Assembly: GCA_003991915.1 (NCBI GenBank)
Contig: RQTK01000440.1
Coordinates: 96,694 to 160,693, forward strand
Reading direction: 5' to 3'
Length of the DNA stretch: 64,000 nucleotides
DNA from: Elysia chlorotica
Lineage: Eukaryota; Mollusca; Gastropoda; Plakobranchidae
Positions 52,217 to 62,800 of the stretch are shown here, in pieces (the stretch's first letter is position 1; every line of letters starts with the position of its first letter). The position numbers and the translations under genes are program-made. Below the pieces are notes generated by a model, which did no database searches, was not told the origin of the DNA, and worked only from the letters and a program-made list of their open reading frames with translations.

Positions 52217-53993
52217 TTTACAACAAAAACTCGTGTTTTTCCACACCAGGTGTCCTGAGCCCGGCTGTGAGAAGGTGTTCTTGAAGTTTCTCTATTCAAA
52301 ACCCACGATTGGTAACAAATTTGTCTCTCCGTACTGACTCTGTGGTGGGGGCCTATCCACAATGTAGCCATTATGTAGCAATTCTAGTACTTACATTGGA
52401 TGCTAAGCTCTCAACTCAACAAAAACTCGTGTTTTTACACACCAGGTGTCCTGGGCCTGGCTGTGAAAAGGTATTCTTGAAGCTTCTCTATTCAAAACCC
52501 ACGATTGGTAAAAAATTTGTCTCTGTGTAGCCATTATGTAGCCATTCTAGTACTTACATTGGATGCTAATCTCTCAACTCAACTCAACTTAACTCTGCTT
52601 TGCAACAAAAAATTCGATTTTTTTCCACACCAGGTGTCCTGAGCCTGGCTGTGAAAAGGTATTCTTGAAGTTTCTCTGTTCAAAACTCACGATTGGTAAA
52701 AAAATTTGTCTCTCCCTACTGTCTCTGTGTAGCCATTCTAGTACTTACATTGGACGCTAAGCTCTCAACTCAACTCAACTTAACTCTTCTTTGCAACAAA
52801 AACTCTGTTTTCCCTGTTTTTCCACACACAGGGGTCCTGAGCCTGGCTGTGAAAAGGTATTCTTGAAGTTTCTCTATTCAAAACCCACGATTGGTAAAAA
52901 ATTTGTCTCTCCGTACTGTCTCTGTGTAGCCATTATTTAGCCATTCTAGTACTTACATTGGACGCTAAGCTCTCAACTCAACATTACTCTACTTTGCAAC
53001 AAAAAATTCGTGTTTTTCCACACCAGGTGTCCTGAGCCTGGCTGTGAGAAGGTATTCTTGAAGTTTCTCTGTTCAAAACCCACGATTGGTAAAAAAATTT
53101 GTGTCTCCCTACTGTCTCTGTGTAGCCATTCTAGTACTTACATTGGACGCTAAGCTCTCAACCCAACAAAAACTAGTGTTTTTACACACCAGGTGTCCTG
53201 AGCATGGCTGTGAGAAGGTATTCTTGAAGTTTCTCTGTTCAAAACCCACGATTGGTAAAAAATTTGTCTCTCCGTACTGTCTCTGTGTAGCCATTCTAGT
53301 ATTTACATTGGACGCTAATCTCTCAACTCAACTCAACTTAACTCTGCTTTGCTACAAAAAACTCTGTTTTCCCTGTTTTTCCACACCAGGTGTCCTGAGC
53401 CCGGCTGTGAAAAGGTGTTCTTGAAGTTTCTCTGTTCAAAACCCACGATTGGTAAAAAAATTTGTCTCTCCGTACTGTCTCTGTGTAGCCATTCTAGTAC
53501 TTACATTGGATGCTAATCTCTCAACTCAACTCAACTTAACTCTTCTTTGCAACAAAAACTCTGTTTTCCCTGTTTTTCCACACCAGGTGTCCTGAATCTG
53601 GCTGTGAAAAGGTATTGTTGAAGTTTCTCTGTTCAAAACCCACGATTGGTAAAAACTTTGTCTCTCCGTACTGTCTCTGCAGCGGAGGCCTATCCACAAT
53701 GTAGCCATTTTAGTACTTACATTGGATGCTAAGCTCTCAACTCAACTTAACTCTGCTTTACAACAAAAAACTCCTCCGCACCAGGTGTCCCGAGCCTGGC
53801 TGTGAAAAGGTATTCTTGAAGTTTCTCTGTTCATAACCGATTGGTAAAAAAAATTGTCTCTCCGTACTGACTCTGTTGGGGGGGGGGGGTGTAGACACAC
53901 AACGACATAATGAACACCCCTCGTATATATAGCCTATATAGTGCTGCTCTTGAACGTTAAACCAACCCAACAAAAACTGTTTTTCCACACCAG
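52217..53993 (+). repeat. Tandem array: nine copies of an intron-exon edge fused to a SINE tail
   Basis: Nine units, mostly about 197 bp (range about 166-209). Each contains a 3' splice site (CCACACCAG), about 34 bp of the following zinc-finger exon (coding CPEPGCEKVF), then a SINE 3' part from the B-box to its CAACT tail, then the intron bases before the acceptor. Exon-like starts fall at 52,250, 52,446, 52,634, 52,832, 53,027, 53,193, 53,390, 53,587 and 53,785. The tenth, at 53,994, is the intact exon. Each copy also carries a GATTG|GTAAAA donor-like site about 62 bases after its acceptor. Confidence 0.93.
53906..53925 (-). mobile_element. Isolated mariner terminus
   Basis: On the minus strand reads TACGAGGGGTGTTCATTATG, matching the mariner end at 46,706-46,725 in 19 of 20 bases. 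No transposase lies nearby; it is a leftover end just 68 bases before the first intact ZXD exon. Confidence 0.75.
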
Positions 53994-55931
53994 GTGCCCT
54001 GAGCCCGGCTGTGAGAAGGTGTTCTTCTCCTCGGGCTGCATGGGCTCGCACATGAAGGTCCACAGACAGAACCTGGAGGACCTGCGCTGCAAGCACCCGG
54101 GCTGCGGCAAACAGTTCACCAGGCTCTGTCGACTGCGCCAGCACCAACAGCTGCACACCGGGGAGAAGCCTTTTGTGTGCACCTATCAGGTGAGATAATG
54201 TATGATGATAAAGGCTTAAAGCAGTCACCCAGGGGTAGAACATCGACCAACAGCTGCACACCGGGGAGAAGCCTTTTGTGTGTACCTATCAGGTGAGACA
54301 ATAATTCGATCGTCCCTGACTATTCATAGAATACAGCTGAGATGGAGTGACCAGGCATGCGCAGAACCCAGTATAGCAGTTAGCCCTTTCCTGTCTCGGT
54401 TTGCCATATTCTGCAAATCCAAAAACGTTGACCCTATATAATGAAGCATCCACCAAATTGAACTAAAAGATGAAAAAACTCAACAAGGGTCTTTTAACAA
54501 ATAAAACGATTCAGCTTTTATTGAGTCTTTTTCAGTACCTGTACACGAAATGGCAAAATCCTAGAAATTTAATCTAGAATATGTAAAGTTCATTATGTAA
54601 GTAAGGAAGTCATTTGTGTGCATCTATCAGGTGGGTTAACAGTAGGGAAGTAGCCTAAGTTTATTTATCTTTAAAAAAAAAAATCAAAAGAAATCAATTC
54701 TAAGTCTAGTTATCTATATATATAGTCAAATTATTTTGGAAAGGAAAAAGGTCATTCATTATATTGTACTTTTTCAATGTTTATAATATGGATCTAGCTC
54801 AAAACTGATATTGAACCTGTGCCTGATTCACCCTGGTTGCCTCCAATTCATGAGTTGTTATAAATTGTTCACTAGGTTATGTAAAATTTATAATGTAAAG
54901 AAGCCAGTTATGTGCGTCTATCAGGTGGGTTAAGAGTATGGAAGTAGCCTACGTTTATTTATGTTTAGCTACTAAAAAAAAATCAAAAGAAATCAGCGCA
55001 CATAGCAAAAACTGCGCGTTGCTACAATGACTCCTAAAATTGTCAGACGTCCGTCTTGGGGTCCGTCCACAATATAGCCTATTATAGTGCTGATGTTGGA
55101 CGTTAAAACCAACTCAACTCAACCCAATCACTAAAAGTCAAATGGAATCAGAGCACATAGCAAAAACTGAGCCGTGAGCTCCCCGGTTCTGTTCTGTGTT
55201 GCAGGGCTGCACCTGGGCATTTGCAACGGCAAGCAAGCTCAAACGTCACCAGACAAAGCATACGGGCTACCGCAAGTGGACGTGCTCCATATGTCAAAAA
55301 CAGTTTCAGCGCTCCGAGCATTTGAAAGGGCATTTGATAACGCACAGTGGGGACAGGCCTTTTGTGTGCCCTGTTAGCGGTAAGTGCAGGAGTATTACCA
55401 TTATTATGAATATTCTTAAAACTATTATTATTATTAGTATTATAACAGGCGAGACGTTTTGACAGAGGTTTATCTTTATTGATTTTTTTCACACCTGACA
55501 CCAGCCACACCCTTTGATCTTAGCAAGCTAAGCTAAAACTAAGGAACATTTTTATTGCACACGTTTGTGAGACAGAGACTAAAGGCGCTCCAGGACCTTT
55601 TCAATGACAAAATTTATCATAAGAAATTAAATCTGCCGCTTACAAATGTCTTTCATAGATCTACGTTATGTCGCCTGTTATCTTTATGTGAATATGTCGC
55701 CTGTTAATTTTATGTGAATTGCAAAATCTGAATATTTTCTTCTTTTTTTCCGTGCAGGTTGTGGCAATAATTTTGCAGCCAAGAGCAGCTTGTATGTCCA
55801 CCTCAAGAAGCACGACGAGTCTGGGAAGACGATCGTGTACCACTGCCCCATGGAAGGCTGCAATAATTTCTACGCCAACAAGGCCAGTCTGAGACAACAC
55901 ATCTTGGTGAAGCATTGCTCTCTGTCCAACA
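53994..55931 (+). CDS. ZXDC: ZXDC-like zinc-finger exons (fingers 5-10 by family order)
   Basis: Exon 1 here holds fingers CPEPGC...HMKVH and CKHPGC...HQQLH, and begins the third (CTYQ, completed by GCTWAF in exon 2). Exon 2 adds CSICQKQF...HLITH and begins CPVSG. Exon 3 finishes it and adds CPMEGC...HILVKH. TGEKPF-type and SGDRPF linkers join the fingers. All Cys and His ligands are present, so this block should fold and bind DNA or protein. GC content is higher than in surrounding introns. Confidence 0.88.
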
Positions 55932-58900
55932 GTGAGTTGTTATTGCTTACAGTCAAATCGGGGAGCATATTAATTTTTAGGGGTGAGATATCGCCAATAG
56001 TGTACAGTGGCATCGTAGGGTGGTTGCGCAAGTGGTAGAAGATTGGTAGCAAAATTACAAAATGTCGGTCGGTGTCAGTGTAATGTGACAGTTTGAGGGA
56101 GGAGGGGGGGGTAACCCTGGGGTAGAAAATCGGCTCCAACGCAAAAGGTCTGTGGTTCGAGGCCTGGCGATTTAGCTCTCTACTGGTTGGGTCGGTACGA
56201 CGAGTCTGGGAAGACGATCGTGTACCACTGCCCCATGGAAGGCTGCAATAATTTCTACGCCAACAAGGCCAGTCTGAGACAGCACATCTTGGTGAAGCAT
56301 TGCTCTCTGTCCAACAGTGAGTCGTAATTGCTTGCAGTCTAGCCGGGTTGGTTGGGTTGGTTTAACGTCCAACAGCAGCACTATATAGGCTATGCACTAT
56401 ATAGGCTATACTTGTGGACGGACCCAAACTGACTCTGACAATTTTATGTGCTGCCACACACACGACAGGGCGGAGATACCATGACTCCTGTCTCAGCACT
56501 ATATAGGATATACTGTGGACGGACCCTAAAACTGACATCTGACAATTATATGTGCTGCCACACACACGACAGGGCGGGGATACCATGACTGCCGTCTCAG
56601 CCAGTCACAATACACTAACACCGACCCAACCAGGAAGGGACAAAATCAGACATTCTGTAATTTTGTTACCTATCTTGGGCTTTGAACCAGGACCTCCATA
56701 CTGGGAGACCCACCTTCAACCAGTCGTGCAAGGTTCTACCCTACCCCTCCACCACACTCTATTGGTACTCATCCCTAAAAATTAATATGCTCCCGACTAG
56801 ACTGTGACCGGCTGTCTCGTGTGTGGCAGCACATAAAAAATTGTCAGACGTCCGTCTTGGGGCCTGTCCACAATAGAGTCTATATAGTGCTGCTGTTGGA
56901 CGTTAAACCAACCCAACAGCCCTGTCTCGTGTGTGGCAGCACATAAAAAAGTGTCAGACATCAGTCTTGGGACCCGTCCACAAGTGATGTTTGACGTTAA
57001 ACCAACTCAACTCTGAGAGTTCAGGTATCCCCGTGTTGTGTCTGTGTGGCAGTACTTAAAATTTACTGTCAGACATTTTTCTGGGGACTTGTCTACAATA
57101 TAGCCTATGGAGCAGACATTGAATGTCAAGCAACTAACTCATAATAACTCACCAAGAGTTAAGTAGCTTTTTAGAAAGGCTTGGACCCCCCTCTACGTTT
57201 TAGTTAGCTCACAGAGCAATAACGTCCGCAAAATGTGCTAGTAATGCTAATAGGTGCAACTTGTCCTAGTCTTTCAAAGAGATCATAAAGTGCACAAACA
57301 GAAACTTGTTTACTGTGAAACGACACAATGGCACTTCTGTTTGTTGGATATGTCTTCTGTCTTGCAACAACGTCACTTTAAAAGTGGAACAACTTTTTGC
57401 AAATACTCATTCCGTACATATTGGTTGTTTGGAAATAATTTTTTAAATTTTTCGGTTGTTTTTTTTTTCTATCTTAATTTAAAAGATTGTATAAGGAGAC
57501 CGTTTTTTCTAGTGAATTCACAGATAATCAGTTTTAAAAAAAGTTTGAGGGTGAGGGCTCTGTATTGGTCTGTTAAGGGGCTATGTTTTATGATTCAATA
57601 TGCTATGGTGCTTTATGTGAAAAGGTATATATACATTATATACATATATATAAAAAAAAAACAACGAAATAGAAATAGTTTTTCATTTGGTATTAAACAG
57701 GATCACTGTGTAAGAATTCTTTTCCTCACTTTTTTTCTGTTAGTTTTCTTTGATGTTTTTTTTCAGAGGGTGGTGCTAATGTGAAAAGGTTTATATACAT
57801 ATATATAAAAAACCAACGAAATAGAAATAGTTTTTCATTTGGTATTAAAAGGATCTATGTATTAGAATTCTTTTCCTCACTTTTTTTCTGTTTTCTTTGA
57901 TGTTCTTTTCAGAGGGTGGTGCTAATGGCAGCCAGATCATGTCCAGCTGGTTGAGTTTGTTGGCAAGTGGGGAGGACTCCTATAACGAAGAAGGTAGTGG
58001 CCTCAGTTACCTCCCTTTTAACATTTTAATAACTTTTGATAAAAATTCATTGATTCCAGATAAATATCAACCACCTTTAGGTTTTATTTTGAGTTTACAA
58101 TGAAACACTTAAAACATGAAAAAAGCTGATTTTAATCTCATGCCATTTTATGTGTTGCAAAAAAATATGAGTTATGCATTTCCATTTTTGGGTCATCTTT
58201 ATAACAGTGCAGCATATTAGATTTTTATAAATTTTGACGAGAGCTTACTTGTTCCAGATGCACACAAATCAATTACCCTTGGGTCTTTTTTTGACAATCG
58301 ATTATCCATCTATCTTATTTTGAATTGACATTGACATGCCTTGATTTTAATAAATTTTGACAAAAACTTATTTGTTCCAGTTGTTCCAGTTACACTTCAA
58401 ATCACCTTTAGGTCTTGTTTTGAGTTGACAATGAAACTACTATTAAAATGAATGAAACGCAAATAGCCGTATGAACTTTTTTTTAGCTAACAAAGAAACA
58501 CTGCCTTTCTAATGAATTTAAAAAATAACTTATTACTACAAGCCATGCATGAATGACTTTAAACCTTTTTTTTTTTTTTTTTAGTTTAAGTTTTAATGAA
58601 GTAAAGCAACATTTTTTGAAGACTTTGATGCTTTACTATTTATGTTTTAGGATGTATCATTATGACTTATCGATTCCGCTTTTGTTCCAGCCACACACCA
58701 ACCAGCCATGGCTGCCAGTCAAGATACCCTGCTGGCTACCGACTTCCTTACTGGGGGTGAGTAACAGAACCTTTTTTCTTTTCTTGTTTTTCGGGAGAAA
58801 TGGGAACTCAGATAGTTCGGTGAGTATTGAGGAGCGAAGGGCGCAAAGGCCCTGGGGTAGAAAATCGGCTTCGGACGCAAAACGCGATTTTGCTCCCTGC

Positions 58901-59495
58901 TGGTTGGGTCGTTGTCAGTTTAATGTGACCTGCTGAGACATGATATTGGTTTTATAGTGCTGATGTTGGATGTTGAACCCACTCAACAACAACAACAAAA
59001 ACAACTGTGAGTATTGAGTTTGAGTACAGCATCAGCGAGTCACATTATAGTTTATACTGAAACTGACCCAACCAGTAGGGGACGAAATTCGACAAATATA
59101 TTAAAAATAAATTTTCAAACCAGCTACCTCCAAAACCCTATCACTCTATCTATCTATCTATGTAACTGAATTTAAAAAAAATATTTTTTTTTTCTTCTTC
59201 CAGGAGTAGTGGACCCGACGTTTCTCAACCCGTCCGCAGAGAGTGTAGTGCCAGTCGATGCCAGCTCTACGACTGGTAGCAGCTCCACAGGTGCGGTCAG
59301 CGTCAGTCCTGTCATGCCTCAGTCGACACAGCCCCAGCCACCGCAGCTACAACAGCAACAACAACAACAGCAACCTCAGCCTCAGCCGCAACCCCAGCAC
59401 AAACAGATTCTGTTGCAGGGACTGCAGCTCATGGATGAGCAAGAGTTTCTGCAGGTGGCTAGAAAATAAATGTCTCGGTCTGTCTCTGTCTGTCC

Positions 59496-59575
<80 letters not shown>

Positions 59576-59750
59576 CATTTGTGCTATATCGACTGAACAT
59601 AAGTAGGAGATCGAACAAAGAAGTTTGGCAACGACGATCAGTTTTGGACGTGTCCAGATTTGATCTTTTGAAGATATGAGCCATCACTAAAAGCACTCTG
59701 TTGTCAGACAGCGATGTCACTTCATCAGGGACAGGTCTAGTTTAATAATG

Positions 59751-59816
<66 letters not shown>

Positions 59817-62800
59817 TTTCTCTATATTCAATATATATACATATTAGTCATCAAACGTCAGAACCCAAAATGACTTTGCAGATACAAAATTTTAACTAAA
59901 TGAGGAAAATAAAATAAAGGCTTATTTTTACACACGTCTTTTACCAATAGTGTAAAACATACACCTACACCTGTAATGCTTTTGTCAGAAAACACCAACT
60001 TTCAGACAAAGTAGTTCCATGGTGATCAAAAGGTCCCTGACTTGATCTTTGCACAAGTTGCCTTGTCTACTGCTGGTTGGATTGAGTGTAACTTTAATGG
60101 GACCAACCAAGACAAAAGTCCTGGTATCCCTGCTGTGTCAGACATTAGTCGCAGAACCCGTATGAGATGTGGTTTTATTGCTAACGACGGACATCAAATA
60201 ACCTTCGAAACCCCCCCTCCCCGAACGTTTGTCATAGACAGTAAATGTTCCACAGGTGGCATTAATCACTTATAACCAAACTTTTCATGCACGATTGTTA
60301 TGTTTTTACTACTCAGAGAGATAAAGGAGTCACCGTTGCTACTAGTATAATGCATTAACTGTCTTAGGACATCATGGGCACAACATAGCCGTTACCGTGC
60401 TGACGATCCGTAAAACAAACTCACTCACTCACTCAATTTGATTGGTTGATTGAGGTAACATTTTTTCAGAGCATTAATTTGATTGGTTGATTGAGGTAAC
60501 ATTTTTTCAGAGCATTAATTTGATTGGTTGATTGAGGTAACATTTTTTCAGAGCAATTATTTGATTGGTTGATTGAGGTAACATTTTCTCAGAGCATTAA
60601 TTTGATTGGTTGATTGACGTTACATTTTTTCAGAGCATTAATTTGATTGGTTGATTGAGGTAACATATTTTCAGAGCATTAATTTGATTGGTTGATTGAG
60701 GTAACATTTTTTGCAGAGCATTAGTTTGATTGGTTGATTGAGGTAACATTTTTTCAGAGCGTTAATTTGATTGGTTGATTGACGTAACATTTTCTCAGAG
60801 CATTGATTTGATTGGTTGATCGAGGTACATTTTTTTCCTCCAGCAACAAGAACGGATGTCCCATGTGGCGGTGGAGAGGGGCAAGAAAAGTCAAATCATG
60901 CTGGAGAACTCGCAGGGGTCGGCCCGGACTGACCCTCGAAGCAACGACATCATGAGTCAGAGAGCTCTGCGGAGGTAGGCACTCTCTCTCTATCTTTTTC
61001 TGGCTTTATCCATCCCTCCCTCGCTCCCTCTCTCTCTCTATCTATTTATTTTCCACCACCTATCTTTGCAAATGAAGGCAAAGCATGTGGTGACATAATA
61101 AATTATTATATAATATTATACATTATATATATTATATTATCCCTGCAGTTTTGATAGAAATGGATATGCCAGGATAAAAAGGTTCTATTTGGACAGAGGA
61201 AAGTTACAATTATCAAATGTAAAGATTGGCATCTTGGTTACAAAATAATAGAAACATTGTGATGAATGATTTAGTTATAAACCTGTTATACTTCTAGTCC
61301 AAACTTTTAAGTGCAACAAGTAAAGAAATAATGTTTTTAATGTCACCCCACATATACGCTTATACATATTATTTTATTATTTTCCCCATTCCTTTTTTTT
61401 TTTGGATAAAGATGGCAAAAGCAGAAAGAAGAAGAGGCGGCCAAACTGAGGGTCAAGTTGGACGAGCAGACGAGGCCCCAGCCTCCCATCGCGATGGTGG
61501 CGAGTCGAATCCCTCCGTCGTCTTCGCCCTCCATGTCCGCTTCAGGGGACTACAAGAGCCCGGTCTCAAACAATGTGTCGCTGGGAGCTCGGGGCCAGCA
61601 GTATTTTGTCGTGTCCAAATCGGGAGGATTTGGCGGGCCCACTGTTACTTCCATCAAAGGTATGTCAGAATGTCTTATTTAGTTACCTCTATTAAAATTC
61701 AATACACAAATTTTCCCTTTGCCTATAGTAACACAGGAATGTCAGAATTTTGATGAACTTATTGTGCTTTGTCTATTGCTTATTTGGTTGACTTTGTCGA
61801 CAGAACATATTATTATGCTTTACCTATTGCTTATTTGTTTTCCTATGTCGACGAACTTATTATTATGCTTTGCCCTTTGCTTATTTGGTTGATTATGTCG
61901 ATGAATATATTATGCTTTGCCCATTGCTTATTTGGTTGCCTATGTCGTCGGACGTGTTAAGCTTTGCCTATTGCTTGTTTGGTTGTCTTTATTACAATAA
62001 CAATTGAATTAAATACACAAATTTTGCCCATTGCCTATAGTACTACAGGTATGTCAGGATATCGACGAACATATTATGCTTTGCCTATTGCTTATTTGGT
62101 TGACTTTGTCAACGAACATATTATTATGCTTTGCCTATTGCTTATTTGGTTGCCTCTATTAAAATTCAATACACAAATTTTGCCCATTGCCTATAGTAAA
62201 ACAGGTATGTCAGAGTGTCGACGAACTTATTATGCTTTGCTCATTGCTTATTTGGTTGCCTCTATTAAAATTGAATGAAATGCACAAATTTTGCCCATTG
62301 CCTATAGATAAACTCGATTTTCTTAATAATTCTCGTCATGGCAAGTGTTCTAGTTATTCCGAAAATAAGACTCAAAGAGGATTTTATTAAAAGAGGAAAA
62401 TTGTGCCCTCATCATTGTACAATGCTTTTGCAGTATCCCCCTTTTTAAATTTCAATATTAGCGTTTTGCGTGACTTGGCAGACTCTATGTGGATCTAGAT
62501 CTATGTTTTACACATGCATAATTATGTCTTCTTCTTAATTCTGTTTGTTTCACTGTTTACCATGATAGTTACAATCAAGAGCTGCCTTTAATTTACTGTA
62601 TTTTAAATTTATGAGTTTGGTGAGAGGGTGATGCAACGGGATGAAACTTAACAATATCACATCAGTCATGGTATCCCCGCCCTGTCTCGTGTGTGGCAGC
62701 ACATAGAATTGTCAGACGTCACTCTTGGGGTCCGTCCACAATATAGCCTATATTTATTTGTGGAAATTGTAATAGCTAAATCAAATCTTTTACTAGCATA

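Noticed and set aside
53086-53424. 112-codon frame with repeated CPEPGCEKVF-like pieces that resembles a zinc-finger gene
   Set aside because: It runs through acceptor, truncated exon and SINE sequence of the tandem array; no unit has complete finger ligands.
53758-54261. 167-codon minus-strand frame across the finger exon
   Set aside because: Shadow of the plus-strand zinc-finger exon; the plus strand has proper fingers and splice sites.
54862-55113. Intron bases with exon-like CTATCAGGTGGG considered as a separate finger exon
   Set aside because: Only the exon end and donor are present; no acceptor and no finger ligands.
57254-57784. 176-codon open frame in an intron of the ZXD gene
   Set aside because: Composition is that of AT-rich intron. 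It covers the duplicated acceptor and lacks any recognisable domain.
59258-59720. Alternative frames with Ser-Val-Cys-Leu repeats near the Gln-rich exon
   Set aside because: They read the coding exon out of frame and then the TGTC/TC microsatellite.
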